Shown piece after piece: positions 17,342 through 26,340 of a DNA stretch of 64,000 nucleotides (its first letter is position 1; each line of letters begins with the position of its first letter). Made by a program: the position numbers and the translations under genes. Location: assembly GCF_030271255.1 (NCBI RefSeq), contig NZ_JASJOM010000006.1, forward strand, positions 248,001 to 312,000, written 5' to 3'. The notes beneath the pieces were generated by a model. The model did no database searches and was not told the DNA's origin. It worked only from the letters and a program-made list of their open reading frames with translations. The DNA is from Peribacillus folii. Lineage in GTDB: Bacteria > Bacillota > Bacilli > Bacillales > DSM-1321.

Positions 17342-18268
17342 TTAATTGCATGTCTCGTGTGGATTCGGACAGCCTGCATCCTGCCTTTCCACTTGTATCG
17401 TGCTATGTTCTATTCCAAACCGGTCATGAAGCATTTTCTGCGCTTCCGCTAAAACAGAATCGTGATTGCCGCCACCATCAATGACAACATGACAGCTCAT
17501 CGTCAAAAAACCAGAAGTAATCGTCCAAATATGAAGATCATGAACATTTGAGACACTGCCCAATTCAAGCAAGGATGTTTTTACATCATCAACATTAACT
17601 TGATCCGGTGTACCCTCCATCAAGATATGAAAGGAATCCCTCACTACCCTAAAACCGCTGATGATAATTAAGAACGCAACTATGACGCTTGCAATCGGAT
17701 CTGCTATCCCCCAATCGAAGAAATATATCATGAGTGCAGCAGCAATGGCTCCGACAGAACCAAGCATATCACCGATCACATGTAAAAAGGCACTCCTTAC
17801 ATTCAAATTATCTTCCTTATCACCGCTCATCAAAATCCATGCGGCAATGACGTTAACGAGTAGCCCTATGATTGAAATCATCAGCATTCCCAGGCTTTGC
17901 ACCTCGGGAGGATTCACGAACCTCTTGATTGCTTCGACGAAAATGAAGACGGATATCACAATCAGGGTCAATCCATTCAGGCAGGCCGCGATGATTTCAA
18001 ATCGTTTATATCCATATGATTTGGAAGCTGTCGCCTTCCTTTCACCCAGCCTTATCGCTGTATAACTTAGCCCCAAAGCCGCCGCATCACTGAGCATATG
18101 ACCAGCATCCGACAATAGCGCCAGACTATTGGTCAAAAATCCGCCAATGACTTCGACAACCATAAATGTGGCGATCAATAAGAAAGATGCCAACAGCGCC
18201 TTTTTATTGTTTGAATGATGGTGGTGACCATGCCCATGATCATGAGCGTGCCCATGATGATGTCCCAT
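17342..18268 (-). CDS. czcD: CDF zinc/cobalt/cadmium efflux pump CzcD
   Basis: A cation diffusion facilitator of 308 aa. The N-terminus is a histidine-rich metal-binding tail (about 11 His in the first 20 residues). Six membrane helices carry the transport-site motifs LSDAGHMLSD in helix 2 and HVIGDMLGS in helix 5. A cytoplasmic C-terminal domain ends with a Cys-rich tail (GCPNPHETCN). It exports divalent metals in exchange for protons or K+. It stands alone, and no CzrA-type repressor gene is next to it. Confidence 0.93.
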   Translation of the reverse strand: MGHHHGHAHDHGHGHHHHSNNKKALLASFLLIATFMVVEVIGGFLTNSLALLSDAGHMLSDAAALGLSYTAIRLGERKATASKSYGYKRFEIIAACLNGLTLIVISVFIFVEAIKRFVNPPEVQSLGMLMISIIGLLVNVIAAWILMSGDKEDNLNVRSAFLHVIGDMLGSVGAIAAALMIYFFDWGIADPIASVIVAFLIIISGFRVVRDSFHILMEGTPDQVNVDDVKTSLLELGSVSNVHDLHIWTITSGFLTMSCHVVIDGGGNHDSVLAEAQKMLHDRFGIEHSTIQVERQDAGCPNPHETCN

Positions 18269-18365
18269 CCCATCCCTCCTCCCGGATTTAAAATTTATAT
18301 ATAGTATGGGATAAATTCAGATTGGTTTCAAATGATTGCTTTTCCATGAATGAATCAAAACCTAA

Positions 18366-18401
18366 AAATAAACGCTACAGACATATTTTCTGCAGCGCTT
18401 T
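18366..18401 (-). terminator. Terminator of the small 18410 gene
   Basis: On the minus strand a stem of about 10 bp (AGCGCTGCAGA with TCTGTAGCGTT, one G-U) is followed by TTATTTTT. Confidence 0.75.
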
Positions 18402-18409
18402 TCCCCAAT

Positions 18410-18541
18410 TCAGCTTTCTTCTTGCATCGTATCATCGACAATGGCATACAGATCTTTATTGAATAATTCATTATTACAGATAAGGCTATGTTGTTCCAGC
18501 TCTTCATGCTCCTGATTTTTGCCTTGTTCTTTTTCTTTCAT
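18410..18541 (-). CDS. Small acidic hypothetical protein
   Basis: A 43-aa hydrophilic protein, rich in Glu and Gln, with a GGAGG ribosome site 6 bases before the ATG and its own terminator. One cysteine only, no membrane helix. Family not recognised. Confidence 0.65.
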   Translation of the reverse strand: MKEKEQGKNQEHEELEQHSLICNNELFNKDLYAIVDDTMQEES

Positions 18542-18639
18542 GACCAACCTCCAACATCGATTGTTTTGCCTATTATCGTATCCCCAGGCCTGTACCTTTA
18601 TGCTGGATAATTTCCCTTATTCAATAAAGACTAAACGCA

Positions 18640-19383
18640 TCAAACCTTCTGCCCACCATGGAAAGCACGTATAATGAATTCATGCTCAGGTACCTGAAGG
18701 TTTTTATAGGACAACAAAAAAGATGAATTATCATAAGAAACCTTTTCCAGATTTACGGAAATCCCTGTTTTTTCAATCGTAACAATCGCATAAGGAGCAA
18801 GGGGCTCAACGGTACAGCCAAGCGATCCAGGGTTAAGGAAAATCGTTCGATCGTTTTTAAAATGATGGGTAGGGTGATGATGTCCGAAACCGATCAATTC
18901 ATATTGCTGCTCAGCAAAAAGGCTTTCTAAGTTCGCTAACGACGGTTCAACGATTTTACTAAATGGATTTTTGCTTATATGCTCATTCAAGTTCTTCGAT
19001 TCCATATGATAATGAGTGAAGTAAACGGAGTGTTCATGAATGGTATGCTGAATGGTGCGGGGTAACTCTTCAAGTTGGGCTATAAATTCCGGATGCATCC
19101 TCTTCGCGATCCACTCATGGTGCTGCTTGACATGAATGTGTCCTGGAGGATGCGGCTCCCCGTACATGACGGACAACACAGCTTCATCATGGTTTCCGGT
19201 AAGCATCGATACATCCTTCCTGGAAAATAAAAGGTCAAGGACTTCATTGGTAGCCGGACCTATCCCCACCATATCCCCTAAACAATAAATATGAGATATC
19301 TCTGCCCTTTGATCAATTTCATCGAGAACGGCTTTTAATGCTGAAGCATTACCATGTACATCCGTAATAATGGCAACTTTCAT
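18640..19383 (-). CDS. Calcineurin-like metallophosphoesterase
   Basis: 247 aa, cytoplasmic, of the YfcE/ApaH-like class. The di-metal motifs are in order: DVHGN (residues 8-12), GDMVGIG, TGNHDE, then THYH and GFGHHHPTH. It probably hydrolyses a phosphodiester or phosphoprotein; the natural substrate is not predictable. It is a single gene. Confidence 0.88.
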   Translation of the reverse strand: MKVAIITDVHGNASALKAVLDEIDQRAEISHIYCLGDMVGIGPATNEVLDLLFSRKDVSMLTGNHDEAVLSVMYGEPHPPGHIHVKQHHEWIAKRMHPEFIAQLEELPRTIQHTIHEHSVYFTHYHMESKNLNEHISKNPFSKIVEPSLANLESLFAEQQYELIGFGHHHPTHHFKNDRTIFLNPGSLGCTVEPLAPYAIVTIEKTGISVNLEKVSYDNSSFLLSYKNLQVPEHEFIIRAFHGGQKV

Positions 19384-19599
19384 ATCGATTTCATCTCCCT
19401 TCCCCCCAACTTCCGTATGGTATATTATAACATTTAAACCGATTTCAAAAAAATATTCGGGCTCATTCCCCTTAATTTACCCTCGCCCATTTTTTATGAA
19501 TCAACAAACACTTTGGCCTAGGATACATAGTATGAAGTATTCCCGGTAAAGATGTTTTGCTAGGTTTGTAATTCACAAAAAGTATGAGGAGGAAATTAA

Positions 19600-19767
19600 A
19601 TGGGTGGAAATGGTAACGAATGTTGTGGCGGCGGTGGCGGCTGCGGCGGTTTCGATAACGGATTCGCTTTACTGATCGTTTTATTCATCTTGTTAGTCAT
19701 CATTGGATGCAGTTGGGGATTCGGTGGCGGCGGCTATGGCGGCGGCGGTTACGGCGGATTCTGCTAA
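19600..19767 (+). CDS. YjcZ-family sporulation protein
   Basis: A 55-aa tiny membrane protein: Gly/Cys-rich N-terminus, one helix (FALLIVLFILLVIIG), then a Gly-Tyr repeat tail ending GGFC. This layout defines the YjcZ/SscA group of Bacillus spore proteins. The AGGAGG site is ideal. A CATA-N3-T element at 19526-19534 resembles the -10 of the mother-cell sigma factors E/K, but I cannot set a -35 with confidence. Confidence 0.85.
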   Translation: MGGNGNECCGGGGGCGGFDNGFALLIVLFILLVIIGCSWGFGGGGYGGGGYGGFC

Positions 19768-19783
19768 TAAAAACATAAATGAA

Positions 19784-19808
19784 AAAGGCGCCTGTTCATG
19801 GCGCCTTC
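19784..19808. terminator. Bidirectional terminator
   Basis: An AAAGGCGCC/GGCGCCTT stem (19784-19792 with 19800-19807) with T-rich flanks lies between the convergent YjcZ and DedA genes. Confidence 0.85.
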
Positions 19809-19813
19809 TTTTA

Positions 19814-20425
19814 TTATGAATTGACTTTCAGTTTTTGTCTTTGCTTTTGTTTTTGAGCCTTCATGACAAACCAAATGACGATAAGTGCAATCGGGATGAG
19901 CAGGAAATTGGCATATTGGGAAAAGATGGCTCCTGCTTGTTCCCATTTCGGACCTAACTTGTACCCTAAATAAACATAGACGCTTGTAACAGGAAGCATC
20001 GCCAAATAGGTGAATAAAATGAATTTCCAAACATTCATTTTCAGCATTCCGCACGGGAGCGACACAGCTGTACGGATCCCCGGTACAAATCTGCCAAAGA
20101 ACGCGATCCCCCCTCCATATCTTTCGAAGAATCGATCTGCCTTGTTCAACTGCTCGTCCTTAATCAAAAAGTATTTCCCGAACTTCAAAACTAGCGGCCT
20201 TCCGCCATATTTCCCTAAGAAATATAGCGTCAGCGGCCCCGTTACCCCACCAATCGAACCGGCAAGGATGGTCAGGTATAGATTCATATCACCCTGATAA
20301 ACCCAGTAACCTGCCAGTGGCAAAACTATTTCAGCAGGAATGAATTCAAAGGTCAATGCCAGCATCACACCGAAATAAGATAAAGATTTAAACGCTTCAA
20401 TCATATCCATTATTATAGTTTCCAT
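19814..20425 (-). CDS. DedA-family membrane protein
   Basis: 203 aa with several membrane helices and the DedA signature FGRFVPGIRTAVSLPCG around residues 112-128. A charged tail (KAQKQKQRQKLK) lies in the cytoplasm. DedA/UPF proteins are implicated in lipid-carrier or phospholipid flipping and proton-motive-force homeostasis. The exact lipid here is unknown. The ribosome site is GGAAG, modest. Confidence 0.88.
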   Translation of the reverse strand: METIIMDMIEAFKSLSYFGVMLALTFEFIPAEIVLPLAGYWVYQGDMNLYLTILAGSIGGVTGPLTLYFLGKYGGRPLVLKFGKYFLIKDEQLNKADRFFERYGGGIAFFGRFVPGIRTAVSLPCGMLKMNVWKFILFTYLAMLPVTSVYVYLGYKLGPKWEQAGAIFSQYANFLLIPIALIVIWFVMKAQKQKQRQKLKVNS

Positions 20426-20460
20426 TGAGACTTCCCCATTTCCGCCTTATTACATATAAT

Positions 20461-20493
20461 AAGGCTCCGCCTAGATCGTTCCGGCGAAGCCCT
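20461..20493. terminator. Hairpin upstream of dedA
   Basis: GGCTCCGCC (20463-20471) pairs with GGCGAAGCC (20483-20491), with one mismatch. On the minus strand it is followed by TTATTATAT. It may be a backup terminator or a leader hairpin of dedA. Confidence 0.45.
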
Positions 20494-20643
20494 TGATTTC
20501 AAAAAGGACATTATCCATTGTATCACAAGTTCAATCACAATTTTTCATATTCTACTGATGAATGGCCATGTTTCTTATGCGGTCCTTTCTTTTGACACGA
20601 TAATAAAGCTGAAAAAAATGAAATTGGATGGATAACCAAAGAA

Positions 20644-20670
20644 ATGCCGCCTGTAAAATACAGACAGCAT
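20644..20670 (-). terminator. Terminator of the NPD-like gene
   Basis: A 12-bp stem with two G-U pairs (20644-20655 with 20659-20670). The tail on the minus strand is T-rich. A further hairpin (about 20672-20690) lies between it and the stop codon. Confidence 0.7.
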
Positions 20671-20741
20671 CTACGCTAACTACCTAGCGTATTTACTTTT
20701 CAATCGGTGTCCATCCAGTAGCTATTTCTGCCAAGTCGGTG

Positions 20742-21707
20742 TTAAATCATGAAGGGGGTGGTGAACGCTGCTAATCCTTGCTCGATTTGCTTTTTTGCAT
20801 CCGTCATCATCCCATCAAGCAATTCCTGGACGGTCGGGATATCCTCAATCAATCCGGCAACTTGGCCGCCATTCATGAACCCTTCGTTAACATCTCCATG
20901 CATTGCCCCATTTATATGATGAACTTCAGAGGTCATATCACGATAGCTCATAGCTGACATCCCTTGTTTTTCCAGGTCCAGGATTTTCTCCGCATATGGG
21001 TCCTTCAATACTCTTCTCACCTGGCCAACCGATCTGCCCAATATGCACGTATCATTCCCCATCGCTCCAATGAGCTTTTGTTTGTAGGATGGATGGAAGG
21101 GGGCTTCCTTCGTGGCGATAAGCCTGGTTCCTAACTGCACTCCCGAGGCACCTAGCATTAGTGCTGCTGCCACTCCTTGACCATTCCCAATCCCTCCTGC
21201 CGCCAACACCGGCACCTTCACATGCTTACTAATTTGCGGAATGAGGGTAAAGGTCGTCAATTCCAGGTTCGAATTGATTCCTGCAGCCTCGAATCCTTCG
21301 GCAACCAACACATCAGCCCCGGCAGCCTCTGCTTTTTGGGCGTGCTTGACCGACGCCACGATAGCGATCACTTTTATCTTCTTTTTTTTCAAGGACGGAA
21401 TGTAAGGGGCTGGATTTCCCGCTGATAAGGAAACGGCAGGTATTTCATGCTTCAGGACAAGGTTGATGAGCTCCGCTGTATAGGGACTAACGTTGATCGG
21501 GATGTTCAACGCGAAAGGGTTATTCGTTTTATCCTTCGTTTCAAGAATGATGGCTTCCACCTGGCCGGGAGTCATCGTACCGCAGCCAATCGTTCCAAGT
21601 CCACCTGCATTGGAGACTGCAGCCGCTAAACTTGCATTGCTTATATTCCCCATGCCGCCTTGAATGATTGGATATTTAATAGAAAAAAGCTCACAAATAT
21701 ATTTCAC
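20742..21707 (-). CDS. FMN-dependent nitronate monooxygenase / FabK-like enzyme
   Basis: 321 aa, a TIM-barrel flavoprotein of the 2-nitropropane dioxygenase family. Signatures are YPIIQGGMGN at residues 12-21, VAEGFEAAGIN, LAAGGIGNG and LGASGVQLGTR. The family covers alkyl-nitronate oxidation and the enoyl-ACP reductase FabK, and the sequence does not decide between them. The start is GTG 21707, supported by GGAGGGG 6 bases upstream. It is divergent from the carbonic-anhydrase-like gene and not in an operon. Confidence 0.85.
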   Translation of the reverse strand: MKYICELFSIKYPIIQGGMGNISNASLAAAVSNAGGLGTIGCGTMTPGQVEAIILETKDKTNNPFALNIPINVSPYTAELINLVLKHEIPAVSLSAGNPAPYIPSLKKKKIKVIAIVASVKHAQKAEAAGADVLVAEGFEAAGINSNLELTTFTLIPQISKHVKVPVLAAGGIGNGQGVAAALMLGASGVQLGTRLIATKEAPFHPSYKQKLIGAMGNDTCILGRSVGQVRRVLKDPYAEKILDLEKQGMSAMSYRDMTSEVHHINGAMHGDVNEGFMNGGQVAGLIEDIPTVQELLDGMMTDAKKQIEQGLAAFTTPFMI

Positions 21708-21787
21708 TATTTCCCCTCCCTGTCCATATAATGTTATACTATAATCATTAGAAAAACAATTCTGACTTTTCGAAAAGGAGCGAGACC

Positions 21788-22300
21788 ATGATCATCCCAT
21801 ATAATAAGAAGAAGCCCCTCATTGATGAAACCGTTTTCATTGCCCCTGGCGCCCATTTAATTGGTGATATTACAATTGGGAAAGAATCGACCATTTGGTT
21901 CAACTCCGTCCTGCGCGGAGATGAGGATTCAATTACTATAGGGGAAAAGTGCAGCATTCAAGATAATTCCACCATCCATTTATTCGAAGGCTGCCCTGTT
22001 GTCGTCGAAGACGAAGTGACGGTTGGTCATAACGTGACCCTGCATGGCTGTAAAATTGGTAAACGCTCCATTATAGGTATGGGTTCAACGATATTGGACA
22101 ATGTGGAAATCGGAGAAGAATGCATTATCGGTGCGAATACATTGGTTTCTGCCGGCAAAATCATCCCTCCGCGTTCACTCGTAATTGGTTCGCCCGGCAA
22201 AGTGGTTCGCAGATTGAATGAGAAGGACCTTGAATTGATCCAGCTTTCAATTGATACATATGTTCAAAAAGGAAAGGAATTCAAAGCTATACTCGATTGA
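21788..22300 (+). CDS. Gamma-carbonic anhydrase / PaaY-like hexapeptide protein
   Basis: 170 aa of left-handed beta-helix hexapeptide repeats (residues 10-150). The three zinc histidines are in STIHL, VGHNV and LHGC. A helical C-terminus completes the trimer. It could be a YtoA/YrdA-type carbonic anhydrase. It lies tail-to-tail with paaX, and in E. coli paaY, a thioesterase of this same fold that clears dead-end CoA esters, is the partner of paaX. A PaaY role is therefore plausible, though inferred from position. Confidence 0.88.
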   Translation: MIIPYNKKKPLIDETVFIAPGAHLIGDITIGKESTIWFNSVLRGDEDSITIGEKCSIQDNSTIHLFEGCPVVVEDEVTVGHNVTLHGCKIGKRSIIGMGSTILDNVEIGEECIIGANTLVSAGKIIPPRSLVIGSPGKVVRRLNEKDLELIQLSIDTYVQKGKEFKAILD

Positions 22301-22334
22301 TCGTTAATCCGCTGCCCCTTTCTTCCATCAAGTG

Positions 22335-22381
22335 AAAGAGCCTCGGCCAGTATTCAATTGTGACTGGCCGAGGCTCTTTTT
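22335..22381. terminator. Strong bidirectional terminator
   Basis: A 17-bp stem (22335-22351 with 22363-22379, containing GAGCCTCGGCCAGT) and a T-run. It ends both the PaaY-like gene and paaX. Confidence 0.93.
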
Positions 22382-23272
22382 TCACTTAATGATCAGCGGA
22401 TGGTCCTTAGCGTCATAGGCCTCATCTTTCCGCCATAAATCATTATTTTCCTGGAATACGCTTTCGAAGAAGCGGCTTGCCGGTTCAGCTAACACTTGAT
22501 AATACTGGCTGAATAAAAGTGCAGCATGGTTCCCATTCCATTTTGAGGGCAGCAGTTCCTTAGGCAGGCCCGGATCGATGAATAAAAATTTACGATATTC
22601 ATGCACCAATTTCGTACGTTCCACGAAGCAATCCGCATCAGACATTTCGCCTCTGCTGATTATGCTTTGATGCACAATGAATTGTTTGCTGTATTTTTCG
22701 ATGAACTGTTCGTATTTATTCTCGATTTCTTCCAAATGCCAGCTCTTCTCGACAAGGGAATGATTTTCCTTTGGTCCCTTGTATTCGGAAATGAAGAAAT
22801 CAACATATGCATCAATTTCATATTTCGCGATTAAAAGATCTATTTCCTTCTCGAGATTATTAGGGGAAATCCAGCACCCACTGGAAAAGCTGCCAAACCC
22901 GCTCCATAATAATTCTTTGCGCAGATCATCCCGCAATTGCCGTTTATCTTCAGGAATCGTGTACATCAAGATGCGCCATTTCCCATCCCATTCATTTGGT
23001 TTCATCTTATAAATACGATTGGCAGCCTCATCCATACGCTGTACACCGCGCTCAGTCAAAAAGTAATAGCTTTTATTCCCTTGCTTTTCGGATTGGATCC
23101 AACCTTGCTTGACCATTCGTGAAACGGCTACACGCACGCCCTGCTCATTATGGCCGAATTCCTTTAATAAGCGAATCAAACTGCCTATCCAAATTTTACT
23201 TCCATAGTTCCGGATATAATCGCCATATATCGTAAAAATCATGGATTGCGTATTCGTTCCTATATCCCTCAC
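22382..23272 (-). CDS. paaX: Phenylacetate operon repressor PaaX
   Basis: 296 aa. The N-terminal winged helix (SMIFTIYGDYI, then GVRVAVSRMVKQGWI as recognition region) and the central and C-terminal PaaX domains (WRILMYTIPE, FGSFSSGCWISP) are clear. PaaX represses paa genes and releases DNA when it binds phenylacetyl-CoA. I keep GTG 23272 as the start; the ribosome site is poor (GAATGAG, too close). The gene lies 73 bases after the last hydratase and is probably read as the end of the operon and/or from its own promoter, giving feedback. Confidence 0.93.
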   Translation of the reverse strand: MRDIGTNTQSMIFTIYGDYIRNYGSKIWIGSLIRLLKEFGHNEQGVRVAVSRMVKQGWIQSEKQGNKSYYFLTERGVQRMDEAANRIYKMKPNEWDGKWRILMYTIPEDKRQLRDDLRKELLWSGFGSFSSGCWISPNNLEKEIDLLIAKYEIDAYVDFFISEYKGPKENHSLVEKSWHLEEIENKYEQFIEKYSKQFIVHQSIISRGEMSDADCFVERTKLVHEYRKFLFIDPGLPKELLPSKWNGNHAALLFSQYYQVLAEPASRFFESVFQENNDLWRKDEAYDAKDHPLIIK

Positions 23273-23306
23273 CTCATTCTATTGTTACCATTTTCACACG
23301 GTCCAC

Positions 23307-23320
23307 ATAATAATTATTAT
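23307..23320. promoter_or_regulatory. AT-rich perfect palindrome upstream of paaX
   Basis: ATAATAATTATTAT is a 14-bp perfect palindrome 35 bases before the paaX start. It may be part of a promoter or an operator, but AT-rich palindromes also arise by chance. Confidence 0.3.
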
Positions 23321-23345
23321 ATCCGCTTAATGAGAAACCGCAATA

Positions 23346-24122
23346 TCATTTCCCGGTAAATTGCGTTTTTCTTCTTTCACTGAACGCGTGGAGTGCTTCC
23401 AATCTGTCTTGGGTCGGAATGGTCAGCTCATAGGCTTTTCCTTCTATCGCCAATCCCGTATCCAAATCCGTATTCATTCCTTGGGTAATTGCATATTTGG
23501 CTTGTGTCACTGCAATCGGCCCATTTTTCATGATGGCTGCCGCCAACCCTTCACAGGCTGGGCGGAGCTGTTCCCTTGGCACGACCTTCAAAAGGATTCC
23601 TAATTGTAAAGCTTCTTCTGCGGTCAGTTTTTTAGCAGTGAAGATTAATTCCTTCGCCTTCATTTCACCAATCAATCTAGGCAATCGCTGTGTACCGCCT
23701 GCCCCCGGAATGATTGCCCAGCTAGTTTCGGTAAGTCCCAAAGAAACGCCTTCAGCAGCAATGGCAAAATCGCAAGATAGCAACCATTCGAAGCCGCCTC
23801 CCAATGCATATCCATTGACGGCCGCAATGGTTGGCTGCGGCAGTCCTGCAATGCTAGTAAAAACCTCACGGATCAATGTAACGTTCCTTCTTACCTCCGA
23901 CTCATTCAAACTCTTTCTTTCTTTTAAATCAGCGCCTGCACTGAATGCTTTTTCCCCTGCCCCCGTGAAAATGACCACACGTATATCACTGTTCAGATAA
24001 ATCCCCTCGATGATTTCCTGCAGCTCAGAAAGTGTCCCATAGTCGAAGCAATTCAATACCTCAGGTCGATTGACGGTAATATAGCCGATTTGATTATTCA
24101 CCTCATAAATGACATTAGACAT
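23346..24122 (-). CDS. Enoyl-CoA hydratase, paa cluster
   Basis: 258 aa crotonase-fold protein. Start ATG 24122 has GGGGAG 8 bases upstream; nine upstream codons are rejected. The oxyanion-hole segment AFSAGADLKE and the active-site run LTETSWAIIPGAGGTQRL are present. It is the third crotonase homologue in the cluster and follows the thiolase by 23 bases. It may hydrate 2,3-dehydroadipyl-CoA or another beta-oxidation intermediate of ring-opened phenylacetate. One of the three may replace the missing hydrolase half of PaaZ. Confidence 0.88.
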   Translation of the reverse strand: MSNVIYEVNNQIGYITVNRPEVLNCFDYGTLSELQEIIEGIYLNSDIRVVIFTGAGEKAFSAGADLKERKSLNESEVRRNVTLIREVFTSIAGLPQPTIAAVNGYALGGGFEWLLSCDFAIAAEGVSLGLTETSWAIIPGAGGTQRLPRLIGEMKAKELIFTAKKLTAEEALQLGILLKVVPREQLRPACEGLAAAIMKNGPIAVTQAKYAITQGMNTDLDTGLAIEGKAYELTIPTQDRLEALHAFSERRKTQFTGK

Positions 24123-24145
24123 GCTTTTTCTCCCCTTTTTCCATC

Positions 24146-25354
24146 TCAATCATCTTCCATATTTTCAATAATCGCGGAAATACCCTGCCCTACACCGACA
24201 CACATCGTAGCTAGGCCGTAACGTACTTTCCGCTTTTTCATTTCGTGAACAAGTGTTGTTAATATACGTGCACCGCTTGCACCGAGGGGGTGGCCAAATG
24301 CGATGGCCCCGCCATTGACATTCACTTTTTCCTGATCCAGCTTCAATTGGCGGATACACTCGACCGATTGGGAGGCGAATGCCTCGTTCAATTCAATCAG
24401 TCCAAGGTCTTCAATCTTGATCTTCGCCCTCTCCATCGCTTTTTTAGTCGCATGAATCGGACCAAGGCCCATGATTGACGGTTCCAATCCGGCTACCGCG
24501 CCTGCCACATACTTAGCCAAAGGCATCAATCCAAGCTCGCGCGCCTTTTCTGCGCTCATTACCAGCAAGGCAGAAGCTCCATCGTTTACACCAGAGGCGT
24601 TACCTGCGGTAATAGTTCCTCCTTTGAAGATCGGTTTAAGTTTTTCCAGCTTTTCCATGGTCGTGTCAGGACGAGGATGTTCATCCTTAATGAAAATGAT
24701 CTCTTTTCCTTTTCGATCGGTGATCCTGACTGGTATGATTTCATTGAAAAAGCGCTCATTTTCCACTGCATATCTCGCTCGTTGCTGGCTCTGGAGTGCG
24801 AATCGATCTTGTTCTTCCCTTGAAACGGAAAAGCGCTGGGCGACGTTTTCCGCTGTTTGGGGCATGGAATCCGCACCAAACATTTCTTTCAGCTTCTCAT
24901 TCGTGAAGCGCCAGCCAATCGTCGTATCCTGGAGCTCCATCGCTCCCCGAGGAAATTCACTTTCAGGTTTGGCCATGACCAATGGCGCCCTTGTCATGCT
25001 TTCGGTGCCGCCTGCGATATAAATCTCTCCTTCTCCTGCAGCTATAGAGCGTGCAGCATACATGACGGCATCCAACCCAGATCCGCATAATCGATTAATG
25101 GTCGTTCCGGCCACAGTTACGGGAAGACCGCCCAATAACGCGGACATTCTCGCTACATTGCGATTGTCCTCCCCTGCTTGATTTGCATTGCCGAAGATGA
25201 CATCATCAATTTGCTCTGGAGGAAGCGCCGGATTGCGATCCATCAGCGCCCTGATTACAATGGCACCGAGGTCATCCGGACGAACGCTCTTCAAAGCGCC
25301 TTTATATTTTCCGATTGGTGTTCTTACAGCATCGACAATCACGACATCCTTCAT
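24146..25354 (-). CDS. paaJ: Beta-ketoadipyl-CoA-type thiolase
   Basis: 402 aa thiolase that cleaves beta-ketoadipyl-CoA (and the didehydrosuberyl-CoA intermediate) with CoA to release acetyl-CoA. The nucleophile Cys is in [11 protein letters not shown]. The C-terminal [10 protein letters not shown] and CVGVGQG motifs carry the catalytic His and second Cys. Its start overlaps the paaH stop by 4 bases (ATGA), so the two are translationally coupled. Assignment as PaaJ, rather than a generic acetyl-CoA acetyltransferase, rests on the cluster. Confidence 0.88.
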   Translation of the reverse strand: MKDVVIVDAVRTPIGKYKGALKSVRPDDLGAIVIRALMDRNPALPPEQIDDVIFGNANQAGEDNRNVARMSALLGGLPVTVAGTTINRLCGSGLDAVMYAARSIAAGEGEIYIAGGTESMTRAPLVMAKPESEFPRGAMELQDTTIGWRFTNEKLKEMFGADSMPQTAENVAQRFSVSREEQDRFALQSQQRARYAVENERFFNEIIPVRITDRKGKEIIFIKDEHPRPDTTMEKLEKLKPIFKGGTITAGNASGVNDGASALLVMSAEKARELGLMPLAKYVAGAVAGLEPSIMGLGPIHATKKAMERAKIKIEDLGLIELNEAFASQSVECIRQLKLDQEKVNVNGGAIAFGHPLGASGARILTTLVHEMKKRKVRYGLATMCVGVGQGISAIIENMEDD

Positions 25355-26223
25355 TTCCTCACCAGCTCTCCATCTTTCGTATAATCATAAACGCCCCTGC
25401 CAGACTTGCGGCCAAGCCTGCCCGCTTTAACATACTGTTCAAGCAGTGGCGCGGGACGATATTTTTCGCCAAGCTTGCTATGTAAATACCTTAGGTTATT
25501 TAAACGAGCATCCAATCCAACCAAATCCCCCAGCTCGAATGGACCCATTGGGTAATTCAGTCCTAGTTTAATGGCCTTATCGATTTCTTCTGGTGTCCCT
25601 AAACCCTCCTGAAGCATATAAAACGCCTCATTGCCTACGAGACAGCTGATCCTGCTTGTAACGAATCCAGGGAATTCATTGATGACAACGGTCTCTTTCC
25701 CCATTTTCCCGGCAACTTCCTTGATTATGGCTGCCGTTTCATCACTTGTTTCTAGGCCGCGTACAATTTCCACGAGCGGCATCTTTTGAACGGGATTAAA
25801 GAAATGCATGGCAATCGTTTTTTCGGGGCGTTTCCCATATGATCCAATTTCAGTCGGGCTCATGGTGGACGTATTCGTTGCAAAGTAACAGTCATTGCTT
25901 GCATATGCTTCAAGCGTTTCAAAAACGGCTTTCTTAATTTCCGCTTTTTCCGGAACGGCCTCTATGATTAAATCGGCAGCTGCAGCCGCTTCTTTCAAAT
26001 TCGAAGAATATGAAAATCTGCTTTTTGCTGAAGCAGCTTCTTCCTTGGTGATTTTTTGATAGCGAACACCCTTCTCAAACATGGAATCAATCTCATTTTT
26101 TGCACTTTCCAATGCAGCCTGCTCCACGTCCACCAATAGTACGTCAAAGCCTCCAGTTGCCCCGACATAGGCTATCCCCCTGCCCATGACCCCAGATCCG
26201 ACAATCACTAGATTACTAATCAT
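25351..26223 (-). CDS. paaH: 3-hydroxyacyl-CoA dehydrogenase PaaH
   Basis: 290 aa with an N-terminal NAD fold (GSGVMGRGIA, residues 8-17), the ATNTSTMSPTE catalytic segment and His in MHFFNPVQ. It oxidises 3-hydroxyadipyl-CoA to 3-oxoadipyl-CoA. E. coli PaaH is a longer protein; this single-domain size matches 3-hydroxybutyryl-CoA dehydrogenases. ATG 26223 is preferred, with GGAGG 12 bases upstream; the adjacent TTG 26226 is possible. A 117-base gap separates it from the aldehyde dehydrogenase, the only long gap in the operon. Confidence 0.88.
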   Translation of the reverse strand: MISNLVIVGSGVMGRGIAYVGATGGFDVLLVDVEQAALESAKNEIDSMFEKGVRYQKITKEEAASAKSRFSYSSNLKEAAAAADLIIEAVPEKAEIKKAVFETLEAYASNDCYFATNTSTMSPTEIGSYGKRPEKTIAMHFFNPVQKMPLVEIVRGLETSDETAAIIKEVAGKMGKETVVINEFPGFVTSRISCLVGNEAFYMLQEGLGTPEEIDKAIKLGLNYPMGPFELGDLVGLDARLNNLRYLHSKLGEKYRPAPLLEQYVKAGRLGRKSGRGVYDYTKDGELVRK

Positions 26224-26340
26224 CAATCAATCATTCCTCCTTTTACTTAAAGAAGGCCGGCTTCAACGACCCGGAAGCATTCAGCCATAGTTGAATTGCT
26301 TATCCGACAATCGTTTTGCCAGCCATCTATTCATGTTCGA

